From a virus: a stretch of DNA of 30,606 nucleotides. Each line of letters opens with the position of its first letter. Position 1 is the first letter of the stretch. The stretch lies in the IMG/VR virus record IMGVR_UViG_3300045968_000201, positions 1 through 30,606 of that record, one strand, 5' to 3'. Of this stretch, positions 19,863 to 26,870 are shown one piece after another. The position numbers and the translations under genes were made by a program. Under the pieces are notes generated by a model. That model worked only from the letters and a program-made list of their open reading frames with translations. It was not told the origin of the DNA and did not search any database.

Positions 19863-20070
19863 CAAAATTCGTGAGGCCCCGGATCGCCAGTGTTCATGCG
19901 GCAAATTCGCACATGCGATCTGCGGACCACTCGCGTTCACGCCGCGTACGGGCCAGTGCGTTGTGGACAGCGCGGCGCCCCGGGCGCGTTGCCCTGGCCG
20001 CCTACCCACCAAAGGTGGCGGCCCGCCCGGCTGTGTAGAATGTCCGCGTACGCACGAAAGGTGTGGTAAC
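19863..20070. promoter_or_regulatory. Divergent control region between early genes and repressor
   Basis: About 210 nt without a convincing gene. It contains a CCGCATGAACACTGG segment (minus strand, about 19890-19904) that repeats the end of the gene at 19090, so this part is a duplicated fragment. Toward the XRE gene, TAGAAT (20036-20041) could be a -10, but no fitting -35 is visible. Operators for the repressor are expected here. Confidence 0.4.
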
Positions 20071-20082
20071 GTGGATTTCACT

Positions 20083-20286
20083 ATGACCAACCACACCCTT
20101 GGTGCTAGGATTCGCCGGCTCAGGGAGCGGGCGAAGCTGTCGCAGCAGGCTCTCGCGGTCGCCTGCCAGGTCGCGGTAACACAGGTGTCAAGGTGGGAGA
20201 CGGGCGTGAGCGAGCCGAGCCTGGACTCGGTGCGGGCGCTGGCCAGGGCTCTCGGGGCGAGCTACGAGGAGATCATCGGGAAGTGA
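20083..20286 (+). CDS. XRE-family (Cro/CI-like) DNA-binding repressor
   Basis: This 67-residue protein consists of one helix-turn-helix domain: LGARIRRLRERAKLSQQALA, VACQVAVTQVSRWETG and SEPSLDSVRALARALGASYEEII, the standard five-helix XRE fold with the W-E-x-G turn. There is no dimerisation or peptidase domain, so it is Cro-sized. ATG 20083 is used here. GTG 20071 is in frame and has AAAGGTG upstream, so it may be the true start. It is transcribed divergently from the early block and is the best candidate for the regulator that binds the repeated promoter/operator family. Confidence 0.85.
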   Translation: MTNHTLGARIRRLRERAKLSQQALAVACQVAVTQVSRWETGVSEPSLDSVRALARALGASYEEIIGK

Positions 20287-20655
20287 ATGAAGCCGGCCGG
20301 GCGCGCGGGGCGCGCCAGGCGGCCCACCTGGTGGAGGGTACCAGGGTTGGTCTTGTCATGCCGCCGCTGCCGCCGCACCATTGAGCCCACCGAGAGGATG
20401 ATCGTCGCCAGCCTCGGGTCCGTGGCCACCTGGCAGGACCCGGTCGAGGTGGCCAACCGCCTGGGGCACACGCACGGGCGCTGGCACTACCGCTGCGCCC
20501 CGGCCGGGCTCCGGCGCCTGGTCGCGGCCTTCGCGGCCGCCGCGATCCTGGCCGCCGCCCTGGCCGTGATGGGGTGCGATGAGCCGGATGAGGAGGACTG
20601 GGACTACCGGGTCGCGGCCCGGCTGGACGCCGGGCCTTACCTGTACCTGTACTAG
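20287..20655 (+). CDS. Hypothetical protein with Cys pair and membrane helix
   Basis: This 122-residue frame begins with ATG directly after the repressor stop. An Arg-rich head is followed by CRRCRRTIEP (about 25-34), HYRCAPAG (about 67-74), one hydrophobic segment (LVAAFAAAAILAAALAVMGC, about 78-97) and an acidic tail. The coding sequence runs into the repetitive CTGTAC region, so the last residues (AGPYLYLY) are encoded by the repeats. An internal ATG at residue 38 is an alternative start. No family was recognised. A membrane role near the immunity gene is possible. Confidence 0.5.
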   Translation: MKPAGRAGRARRPTWWRVPGLVLSCRRCRRTIEPTERMIVASLGSVATWQDPVEVANRLGHTHGRWHYRCAPAGLRRLVAAFAAAAILAAALAVMGCDEPDEEDWDYRVAARLDAGPYLYLY

Positions 20656-20810
20656 TTACCTGTACAGGTACAAGTAATAGGTAACAGTAGGCACAGGCGA
20701 AGCCTGTGCCATTACCTGTACAGGTTACCTGTACTATGTACTAGTAGTACTACTACTGGTGCTGGTAGCTCTATTACCACTACTGGTGCTCTATATACTA
20801 TATAGAGGGC
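20639..20810. repeat. Palindrome-rich, AT-rich segment with five ACCTGTAC boxes
   Basis: ACCTGTAC occurs at 20639, 20645, 20658, 20714 and 20727. Two of these are full palindromes, ACCTGTACAGGT (20658-20669 and 20714-20725). Between the two lies a perfect hairpin (20690-20710). Farther on comes CTCTATATACTATATAGAG (20789-20807), another inverted repeat. The segment is far more AT-rich than the rest. It may be an operator cluster, an origin, or a recombination site. Confidence 0.7.
20690..20710. terminator. Hairpin GGCACAGGC-GAA-GCCTGTGCC
   Basis: A perfect 9-bp stem with a GAA loop, flanked by GGTAA and TTACC that can extend it after a short internal mismatch. No T-run follows on either strand. 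It could stop transcription leaving the repressor operon or mark a structural site between the two ACCTGTACAGGT palindromes. Confidence 0.5.
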
Positions 20811-21012
20811 CTTGGTGGTCAGCTTCTTACCACTCGTCAATCTTTATGGGGACTTGGCGGCGTGGTTTTGCCAAGAGGCCCCCCGTCCATGTTGCATCAC
20901 CTGTAAAGGCAGGGCTGGTGCCGGGGTCTATCATAGGTGGACAGGCCCGCCTCCCGACACGCCCCTGGTGGCCGGTACGGGCAATCCGCGCCGCACCGGG
21001 GGCGTCCCACCG
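20811..21012. promoter_or_regulatory. Upstream region of the packaging operon with third repeat element
   Basis: About 200 nt without a supported gene. At 20920-20933 it has GCCGGGGTCTATCA, identical to the first 14 bases of the 24-bp repeat and in the same orientation to the downstream genes. No sigma-70-type promoter is evident, so this element may itself be a regulatory site. Confidence 0.4.
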
Positions 21013-21291
21013 ATGGCCGTGGTGAGTCAGAGAGCGATGGCGCGCGCCAGGCGGCAGGCCCTCGCGAGGCTTGCCGAGTCGACGCACTGGTTGACCATCA
21101 AGCAGGTGGCGGCCCTGGTCCCGTGTGACCCCCGCCCGTTGCGCGCGTGGCTTGCCGAGCACCCTCCCCCCTGCGCGTGGTGTCCGGTGTACAGGCGACG
21201 CGGCAACCGGCCGGCCTACCGCGTGCTCTCGCCCCTCGATGTCGGCCACGTCCGGCGCGGCATGCTGACGCGGCGATACCCGAAGAGGTGA
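21013..21291 (+). CDS. Small helix-turn-helix protein
   Basis: This 92-residue protein has the middle STHWLTIKQVAALVPCDPRPLRAWLAEH (about 26-53), which reads like a MerR/excisionase-type helix-turn-helix (LTIKQVAAL, then a recognition helix). It is followed by a basic Arg-rich wing (RRRGNRPAYRVL) and a second helix. Possible roles are a late regulator, an excisionase, or a DNA-recognition subunit for packaging. ATG 21013 is followed six nt later by a GTG that is also possible. The stop overlaps the next gene. Confidence 0.55.
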   Translation: MAVVSQRAMARARRQALARLAESTHWLTIKQVAALVPCDPRPLRAWLAEHPPPCAWCPVYRRRGNRPAYRVLSPLDVGHVRRGMLTRRYPKR

Positions 21292-21293
21292 CC

Positions 21294-21677
21294 GTGGCGA
21301 AGACCGCGATGGCCAGACGCAACCTGTCGGCGATGCCGTCCACCGAGGACGTGCGCCAGGCCATGCTCAAGGCCCTGGGATTCGAGGGCAAGGAGGCCGA
21401 GGTCCTGGCCGAGGTCGGGTCGACTGCCCGGGAGATCCTGACGGACAAGACCCAGGCCGCCGCCGACCGCCTCCGCGCCGCCGAGCGCCTGGTCGACTGG
21501 ATTGGCCCTCGACCCGTGGCGACCCATTCCAGCGAGGGCGGGCGCGCGCCGCTGGTCGCCCTCACCGTCGTCGCCGCCCCGCAGCCCGCCGGCGAGGTCA
21601 TCGAGGCCGGCAGCGTAACGCCAGTTCTGCCAACGACCAATGGCGACGCGGAGTTGGACGCCACCTCGACGCAGTAG
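21294..21677 (+). CDS. Possible small terminase subunit / helical packaging protein
   Basis: This 127-residue protein starts at GTG 21294 with GAGG five nt upstream. GTG 21288, overlapping the previous stop, is equally possible. The N-terminal half is helical (TEDVRQAMLKALGFEGKEAEVLAEV, TAREILTDKTQAAADRLRAAERLVDWIG) and the end is disordered (Pro/Thr/Ala). Similar helical proteins of 120-150 residues lie upstream of large terminases and recognise packaging sites. The large subunit begins about 1.5 kb on. The match is by position and general form only. Confidence 0.4.
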   Translation: MAKTAMARRNLSAMPSTEDVRQAMLKALGFEGKEAEVLAEVGSTAREILTDKTQAAADRLRAAERLVDWIGPRPVATHSSEGGRAPLVALTVVAAPQPAGEVIEAGSVTPVLPTTNGDAELDATSTQ

Positions 21678-22009
21678 CCGGCGCCGGGCGCCTCGGGTGG
21701 CCTGCCGAGCTGCGGGTCCCCCGCGACCCCCCGGGCCCCCAAAATTGGCCCGTGGCGCCGCGCGTTGGGGGATTCAATTCCGCGCGGCGTAAAGCCGCGA
21801 AAGTTCGTGTCAATTCGACAATCGCGCGGCCGCGAGGCCCCCGAGGGCCGAGCGGAAGCGTTTCAAGTTCAAGTATCCAGGGGTCGCGCCCCTGGTCGAC
21901 CCGGAAGAATCCCGAGGCACTGGCCACCCAAGCCCTCCCGGGCGCGGCGTCAGAGAAGGGGCCTAACCCGTGAACGTGACGGGTGGCCGGGTATCGAATC
22001 TGGTCGCAC
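21678..22009. other. Non-coding stretch before the tRNA, with hairpins
   Basis: About 330 nt without a supported gene. It holds two stem-loops: CGCGGC-GTAAA-GCCGCG (21783-21799) and CCAGGGG-TCGCG-CCCCTGG (21877-21895). Just beyond the first, on the minus strand, TTGACACGAAC and TTTCGCGG resemble the phage promoter family with a shorter spacer. A packaging site or regulatory region could be here. Nothing decisive is visible. Confidence 0.4.
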
Positions 22010-22084
22010 ACCAGGGTAGCTCAGCGGTAGAGCGCCGGGCTGTTAACCCGAGGGTCCGTGGTTCGATCCCACGCCCTGGTGCCA
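22010..22084 (+). tRNA. tRNA-Asn (anticodon GTT)
   Basis: Cloverleaf: acceptor ACCAGGG/CCCTGGT; D-arm GCTC-AGCGGTA-GAGC; anticodon arm CCGGG-CTGTTAA-CCCGA (anticodon GTT, with a C-A mismatch at 27-43); variable GGGTC; T-arm CGTGG-TTCGATC-CCACG; discriminator G; and an encoded CCA at 22082-22084. It reads AAC and AAT codons. It sits alone before the packaging genes. Phage tRNAs may supplement the host pool or serve as attachment-type sequence, and here it appears complete. Confidence 0.93.
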
Positions 22085-22243
22085 ACGCCTACAAGCCAAA
22101 ACGAGCCCGCCATGGCCCAACCCGCTACGCGGATATGCCCACGCGAAAATAGGGCCCTAGAATTGGCAGCCAGGGCCCCTACGCGCGGGATTTGCGGCCA
22201 TGGCCGCTGGGCCGACACCTGCTTCTCCTGCCTGAGAGGACCC

Positions 22244-22390
22244 ATGGTCACCAAAGCTGACGTCGACGAGCGCGAGTTCTGGGCCGAGGTCGAGGCCCTG
22301 CTGACCGAGGAGTTCGAGGACCTGGCCGCCGCGGACGAGGACCCGACCGACGGCGAGGACTGGGGCTTCGACGACGAGGACCTGGAATGA
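22244..22390 (+). CDS. Small acidic protein, first gene of the packaging operon
   Basis: This 48-residue acidic protein (VDEREFWAEVEALLTEEFEDLA, then DEDPTDGEDWGFDDEDLE) starts at ATG 22244 with GAGAGG a few nt upstream. An in-frame ATG at 22112 would add 44 residues, including ICGHGRWADTCFSC, a believable zinc-finger pattern, but lacks a visible ribosome-binding site. If the longer form is real, the protein has a zinc head and an acidic tail. It overlaps the next gene by ATGA. No family was recognised. Confidence 0.5.
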   Translation: MVTKADVDEREFWAEVEALLTEEFEDLAAADEDPTDGEDWGFDDEDLE

Positions 22391-22581
22391 CTACCCTCTA
22401 CCTCCTCTGGGCCCTGATCGGCGGCCAGGCCGCCATCGTCGACGTCCACACCTCCGAGGTCGACTGCGAGGTGGCCCTGTCCGCGGTCCGGGAGCAGGTC
22501 CCCGACCCCGAGATCGAGCTGGTCTGCGCCCCGGCCGAGGTCCAGGTCCCCACGCCGGCGGCCCCCAAGGCGCGCGGGTGA
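22387..22581 (+). CDS. Small hypothetical protein with N-terminal hydrophobic segment
   Basis: This 64-residue protein starts at ATG 22387 in an ATGA overlap. Residues 1-18 (TTLYLLWALIGGQAAIV) are hydrophobic, like a short signal or membrane anchor. Residues 25-48 contain two Cys (VDCEVALSAVREQ and ELVCAPAEV) that might pair in the periplasm. The end is Pro-rich. No family was recognised. Confidence 0.55.
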   Translation: MTTLYLLWALIGGQAAIVDVHTSEVDCEVALSAVREQVPDPEIELVCAPAEVQVPTPAAPKARG

Positions 22582-22733
22582 CCGACCTCAACGACGCCAC
22601 CCCCATGGAGGACCGCGTCGACCACCTGGGCCAGGCCCCGGTGATCGAGAAGGCGGCCTCCGACCAGCTCGCGCGCACGCGCGTGAAGGTGGACCGCTAC
22701 TCGCTGCCCAAGGCGGCGGCGAGCCAGCCGTGA
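22578..22733 (+). CDS. Small charged hypothetical protein
   Basis: This 51-residue protein starts at GTG 22578 in a GTGA overlap and ends in another GTGA overlap. It consists of an acidic head (TDLNDATPMEDRVDHLG), a helix (VIEKAASDQLARTRVKVDRY) and an Ala-rich end. Only the coupling and codon use support it. The function is unknown. Confidence 0.5.
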   Translation: MTDLNDATPMEDRVDHLGQAPVIEKAASDQLARTRVKVDRYSLPKAAASQP

Positions 22734-23032
22734 AGTCGACGACCGACACCCGCCAGGCCCTGGAGTCGCGGCACGAGGCCGATGCCCTGCTGCCCGTCCT
22801 GGCCGACCTGGTGGCCGTCAAGGGCAAGGTCGACGCCCTAAGCATCCAGTCCCGCGACCAGGCGACCGGCCTCGACAGCAAGCTCGTGGCCCTGGTGGCG
22901 GACCTCCAGTCCCAGGTGGCCGCCCTCCAGGCGGCCTTCGACACCGTCCGGCTCCTCGACCGCCTCGACACCATGGACGTCGCGATGGACGAGGTCCTGG
23001 TCCTCGTCCGACAGCTCGCCGCGACCAAGTGA
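22730..23032 (+). CDS. Coiled-coil hypothetical protein
   Basis: This 100-residue protein starts at GTG 22730. It is nearly all helix with heptad-like hydrophobic spacing (LLPVLADLVAVKGKVDALSIQ, LVALVADLQSQVAALQAAFDTVRLL, MDEVLVLVRQLAA), so it probably forms a coiled-coil oligomer. It sits before the terminase gene and could be a packaging accessory or head-assembly helper. No family was recognised. Confidence 0.55.
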   Translation: MKSTTDTRQALESRHEADALLPVLADLVAVKGKVDALSIQSRDQATGLDSKLVALVADLQSQVAALQAAFDTVRLLDRLDTMDVAMDEVLVLVRQLAATK

Positions 23033-23232
23033 CCGACGCCTACCCGATGCTGGTGGCCTGCGCCACGCACCAGCCCCTGTACCACCCCGGGACCTGCGAG
23101 CTGTGCGGCGCCGAGTACCACGGCTCCTGGGCCTTCAACGCCCGCACGGGCGGCGTCTGCGCCACCTGCGCCCTCCAGTACGAGGCGCGCGGCGAGGCGG
23201 TGCCGGTGATGTCGTTCGGGTGGCTGGACTAG
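23029..23232 (+). CDS. Zinc-ribbon protein upstream of terminase
   Basis: This 67-residue protein has CATHQPLYH, then TCELCGAEY and VCATCALQYEARG. The two CxxC pairs (about 23-26 and 44-47) form a zinc ribbon. The start is GTG 23029 in a GTGA overlap. The gene ends one base before the terminase start. Small zinc proteins at this position are frequent in phages and may act in packaging or as HNH-like partners, but no HNH motif is present. Confidence 0.6.
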   Translation: MTDAYPMLVACATHQPLYHPGTCELCGAEYHGSWAFNARTGGVCATCALQYEARGEAVPVMSFGWLD

Positions 23233-23233
23233 C

Positions 23234-24688
23234 GTGCAGGACCTGACCCGCCTCTTCGCCGACCTCAACGCGGCCGGCATCCCGTACCGGCCCCGCGCCT
23301 ACCAGCTCCCCTTCTTCGACGCCATGGTCAACGGGGGCAAGCGCCGGGCGGACATTGTCTGGCACCGCCGCGCGGGCAAGGACACGACGGCCCTCACGTT
23401 CCTGCTCCTGATGGCGGGCGCCGAGGCCGGGACCTACTACTACCTGGCCCCGACCTACAACCAGGGCAAGAAGATCATCTGGGACGGCGGCACGTCGCGG
23501 GGCATGGGTGACGACCGCAGCGACGGCGCCAACGACTCGGTCCCCTTCAAGTCCTTCGTACCGCCCTCGTGGTTGGACACGACCAAGGGCGGCGGGTCCG
23601 GCTTCATCGAGGACGAGATGCAGATCTGGCTCCGGAACGGGAGCCTGATCCAGGTCGTCGGGACGGACAAGCTCGACAGCGTCCGCGGCGCCAACGTCAA
23701 GGGCGCCGTCTTCTCCGAGTTCGCGGTCTCGAAGCCCCAGTCCTGGACCGAGCTGATCGAGCCCATGCTCCTGGAGAACGGCGGCTGGGCGGTATTCGTG
23801 TACACGCCCAAGGGTCAGAACCACGCGTGGCGCCTCCATACGCACGCCGAGACGGACCCTGAGTGGTTCAGCTCCGTCCTCACGGTGCGGGACACGAAGC
23901 GCCCCGACGGGACGCCCGTCATCGACCCGCGCCTCGTCGAGCAGCGCGTCCTCGACGGCCGTCTCGACCGCGAGACCGCGGACCAGGAGTACTACTGCTC
24001 CTTCCTCGGCAGCATCGCCGGCGCGTACTACGGTCCGCAGATGCGGTGGCTGGCGCAGAACGGGCGGATCACGCGCGTGCCCCACGATGCCGCACTGCCC
24101 GTCGTGGGCTGGTGGGACCTCGGGTACGACGACAGCACGACGATCTGGTTCACGCAGCGGACGATGGGTCAGGTCCGGTGCATCGACTACGAGGAGCACA
24201 GCGGCGAGGGCCTGCCCTTCTACGCGAAGCTGATCGCCGACAAGCCCTACGTGTACGCGCACCACAACATGCCGCATGACATCGAGGTCCATGAACTCGG
24301 GAGCGGCATCAAGCGTCGGGACACGGCGACCAAGCTCGGCATCAAGCCCATCATCGTGACGCCGCGCCACAACATCCACGAGGGCATTGGCGCCGTCCGG
24401 ACGCTCCTCCCGTCTTGCTACTTCGACGCGGAGAAGTGCGCCGAGGGCCTGACGGCCCTCCGCGAGTACACCAAGGACTTCGACGCCGAGAAGATGGTGT
24501 ACAAGAAGGTCCCCCGCCACGACAAGGCCTCACACGGCGCGGACGCGTTCCGCACGGGCGCCAAGGGCGACCACGAGCAGGCCGACGTCCGCGAGTACCG
24601 GCAGCAGACCTCCTACACAGACTTCGACCCACGCGCGATGGAGGCAGAGACCCACGCGCTGGCGTTCGACCCACGGGAGCTGAACTGA
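23234..24688 (+). CDS. terL: Terminase large subunit
   Basis: This 484-residue motor protein drives DNA into the procapsid. The ATPase half has an adenine/Q-type region (YRPRAYQLPFFDAM), a Walker A-type P-loop VWHRRAGKDTTA (about 42-53), YLAPTYNQGKKIIW and a Walker B region KGAVFSEFA (about 156-164). The nuclease half shows GWWDLGYDDSTTIWF, a first metal-binding Asp, VYAHHNMPHDIE and the closing DKASHGADAFR motif, as in RNase H-like terminase nucleases. The start GTG 23234 follows the upstream TAG by one base. Size and order (terminase, small protein, connector) match podovirus-like phages. Confidence 0.92.
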   Translation: MQDLTRLFADLNAAGIPYRPRAYQLPFFDAMVNGGKRRADIVWHRRAGKDTTALTFLLLMAGAEAGTYYYLAPTYNQGKKIIWDGGTSRGMGDDRSDGANDSVPFKSFVPPSWLDTTKGGGSGFIEDEMQIWLRNGSLIQVVGTDKLDSVRGANVKGAVFSEFAVSKPQSWTELIEPMLLENGGWAVFVYTPKGQNHAWRLHTHAETDPEWFSSVLTVRDTKRPDGTPVIDPRLVEQRVLDGRLDRETADQEYYCSFLGSIAGAYYGPQMRWLAQNGRITRVPHDAALPVVGWWDLGYDDSTTIWFTQRTMGQVRCIDYEEHSGEGLPFYAKLIADKPYVYAHHNMPHDIEVHELGSGIKRRDTATKLGIKPIIVTPRHNIHEGIGAVRTLLPSCYFDAEKCAEGLTALREYTKDFDAEKMVYKKVPRHDKASHGADAFRTGAKGDHEQADVREYRQQTSYTDFDPRAMEAETHALAFDPRELN

Positions 24689-24906
24689 TGCAGCCCAAGA
24701 TCCCCGCCGTCCCCAAGGCCGAAGACACGCCGCCGCCCACGCGCGAGGACGCCAGCGCCGCCGCCGCGTCCGTCACCGCGGAGCAGCGCCAGAAGCGCGG
24801 CCGCCGTTCCACGATCATCGCCGGCGGCCCGGCCCCTGAGTCCTATGGCGGGGGCGCGCAGCTCGGCGGGGGTCAGACTGTTCTGGGCGGAGGCCCCTCG
24901 GTTTAA
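24688..24906 (+). CDS. Small protein between terminase and connector
   Basis: This 72-residue, low-complexity protein has a Pro/Ala-rich head. The basic RQKRGRRSTIIAGG motif is followed by a Gly-rich tail ending QTVLGGGPSV. Short proteins with RGR-ST and a terminal LGG pattern commonly sit between terminase and portal in podoviruses. Their role is not established. The start ATG 24688 shares its A with the terminase stop (TGATG), and the portal ATG follows the stop directly. It probably has no globular fold. Confidence 0.65.
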   Translation: MQPKIPAVPKAEDTPPPTREDASAAAASVTAEQRQKRGRRSTIIAGGPAPESYGGGAQLGGGQTVLGGGPSV

Positions 24907-26613
24907 ATGGCGACCGACGCCCGCGAGAAGATCGCGGAGTACGACGCGCTCCTCCAGATGCGCCGGCAGTGGGAGCCGACGTGGGACCGGATCGCCCGGC
25001 TCGTCCTCCCGCGCAAGTCCGGTCTCTCCTTCTCGAACCGGCAGCCCGGCCTCAAGGTCGAGAACCAGTACACCTCGACCGCGATCCGCGCCAACGAGCT
25101 GCTGGCCTCCTCGATCCAGGGCGCCCTCACGTCGAGCGTCGTGCGCTGGTTCGCCCTGGTCAACGGCGTCGAGTCCCTGAAGAAGAACAAGGCCGTCGCC
25201 CTCTGGTACGAGGCCTTCTCCGACCGGCTCTACCAGAACCTGGTCCGCTCGAACTTCAACCAGGAGATGCAGGAGGTCTACCTCGACCTCGGGGCCTTCG
25301 GGACGGGCGCGATCTTCATGACCGAGCAGCGGAGCACGGGCCCGGGCCTCGCCGGCTTCCAGTTCCAGGCCCAGGAGATCGGGACCTACGTCATCGCCGA
25401 GGACGACGAGGGCCACGTCGACACGTTCTACCGCATCCTGAAGCTCTCGCCCGTCGCGATCATCAAGCGGTGGGGCGCGGGCAAGGCCGGCAAGCACGTC
25501 AACACGCTGGCCGGGAACGCGGACACGAAGTACAAGCCCATCGACGTCCTGCACGGCATCTACCCCCGCGCGGGCGCGAAGGGCTACACGCCGACGACGC
25601 GGGCGAACAAGATGCCCGTGGCCTCGTGCTACATCGTCTACGAGGACGCCCACATCGTCGAGGAGTCCGGCTTCCCCGAGATGCCGGCCTTCGTCCCGCG
25701 CTGGACCAAGGTGTCCGGCGAGACGTACGGGCGCGGCCAGGGCTTCACGGCCCTCGGCGACATCTCGACCCTGGACGAGGCGACGAAGCTCAACCTCCAG
25801 GCCTGGGCCTTCTCGATCCGCCCGCCCATCGTGCGCCGCTTCGGCGCCACGGTCGGCTCGCCCAAGATCGTGCCGGGCGTCTTCCTCGACGTCTACGACA
25901 TGGAGGCCCTGCGGCCCCTGGAGTCCGGGCACAACGCGCAGCACGACCAGATCCAGCGCGAGCTGATCCAGAACGACATCCGCAACGCGTTCTTCTGGGA
26001 GCAGCTTCAGCTACCCAACCAGCAGCTCTACACGGCCTACGAGGTCCAGAAGCGCCTGGAGCTGATGCAGCGCGTCCTCGGCCCGACGCTCGGCCGCCTT
26101 GAGGTCGAGGCCCACCAGCGCATCGTGCGCCGCGGCGCCGCGATCATGCTACGCGCCGGACAGAAGTCGAACTGGCAGGACCCGAATGGCGCGCCCGAGC
26201 CGCCCCAGGAGATCCTGGAGGCCTTCGCGCAGGACATGGTCGAGACCGACATCCAGTACCTCGGCCCGCTCTCCCGCGCGCAGAAGGCGGGCGAGATTGA
26301 CTCGCTGAACGCCGCGCTCCAGACGGTGGGCCAGGTCGCCACGTTGCAGCCTGACTCCGCCATCACGCTCAATGGCGAGAAGATCATCCGCTTCGTCTTC
26401 GAGAAGCGCGGCCTCACGGCCGACCTCACGCGCTCCGAGGACGAGGTGAAGCAGGCCATGGACGAGATCACGGCCCAGCGCCAGCAGCAGGCCCAGCAGG
26501 AGTCCATGGCCAACATGGCCTCGACCGCGAAGGACGCCGCCGGCGCCGTCGGCAGCATGCCGCCCGAGGTGATGGACATGGCGGCGCAGCAGGCGCAGGG
26601 GGCGGCCGCTTGA
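24907..26613 (+). CDS. Head-tail connector (portal) protein
   Basis: This 568-residue protein belongs to the T7-like head-to-tail connector family. Its N-terminus, YDALLQMRRQWEPTWDRIARLVLPRK, and YTSTAIRANELLASSIQGALTS are typical of that family. A central mixed region (YTPTTRANKMPVASCYIVYED and EMPAFVPRWTKVSGETYGRG) is followed by long crown-like helices and a Gln-rich tail. The protein should form the dodecameric ring at one capsid vertex through which DNA is packaged and ejected. ATG 24907 directly follows the upstream stop. Length agrees with the family (about 500-600). Confidence 0.9.
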   Translation: MATDAREKIAEYDALLQMRRQWEPTWDRIARLVLPRKSGLSFSNRQPGLKVENQYTSTAIRANELLASSIQGALTSSVVRWFALVNGVESLKKNKAVALWYEAFSDRLYQNLVRSNFNQEMQEVYLDLGAFGTGAIFMTEQRSTGPGLAGFQFQAQEIGTYVIAEDDEGHVDTFYRILKLSPVAIIKRWGAGKAGKHVNTLAGNADTKYKPIDVLHGIYPRAGAKGYTPTTRANKMPVASCYIVYEDAHIVEESGFPEMPAFVPRWTKVSGETYGRGQGFTALGDISTLDEATKLNLQAWAFSIRPPIVRRFGATVGSPKIVPGVFLDVYDMEALRPLESGHNAQHDQIQRELIQNDIRNAFFWEQLQLPNQQLYTAYEVQKRLELMQRVLGPTLGRLEVEAHQRIVRRGAAIMLRAGQKSNWQDPNGAPEPPQEILEAFAQDMVETDIQYLGPLSRAQKAGEIDSLNAALQTVGQVATLQPDSAITLNGEKIIRFVFEKRGLTADLTRSEDEVKQAMDEITAQRQQQAQQESMANMASTAKDAAGAVGSMPPEVMDMAAQQAQGAAA

Positions 26614-26870
26614 AGCGCCAGCTCTGGGAGAACGCGAAGCAGCGCGCCGACGCGTACCACACGGTCTTCACTGGTGTGGTCGGCGAGCGCGTCCTCGAAG
26701 ACCTGAAGCACACGCTGTACTTCTACGAGCCCACGCACGTCAAGGGCGACGCGTACGAGTCCGCGTTTCGCGAGGGGATGCGCGCCGTCGCGTTGGCCAT
26801 TCACAACACGGTAGAGACCGCACCGTCCCTGCCCACACCCGAGGAGATCGAAGAGACTGATGGCGACTGA
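26610..26870 (+). CDS. Bbp19-like small head protein
   Basis: This 86-residue helical protein has the pattern of the Bbp19-like family: RADAYHTVFTGVVGERVLEDLKHTL (about 12-36), then YESAFREGMRAVALAIHNTV (the R-EG-R helix). Bbp19-type proteins occur next to connectors in podoviruses and probably assist head assembly, though the exact role is not established. The start is TTG 26610 in a TTGA overlap with the connector. It overlaps the scaffold gene by 11 nt. Confidence 0.7.
   Translation: MKRQLWENAKQRADAYHTVFTGVVGERVLEDLKHTLYFYEPTHVKGDAYESAFREGMRAVALAIHNTVETAPSLPTPEEIEETDGD

Noticed and set aside
20759-21025. Open frame MLVALLPLLVLYILYRG with a membrane-like start
   Set aside because: Its hydrophobic part is encoded by the repetitive AT-rich segment, there is no ribosome-binding site, and it overlaps the start of a better-supported gene.
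21840-21925. Possible second tRNA around TTCAAGTTCAAGT and the CCAGGGG hairpin
   Set aside because: No acceptor stem or matching T-arm stem can be formed; only a simple hairpin remains.
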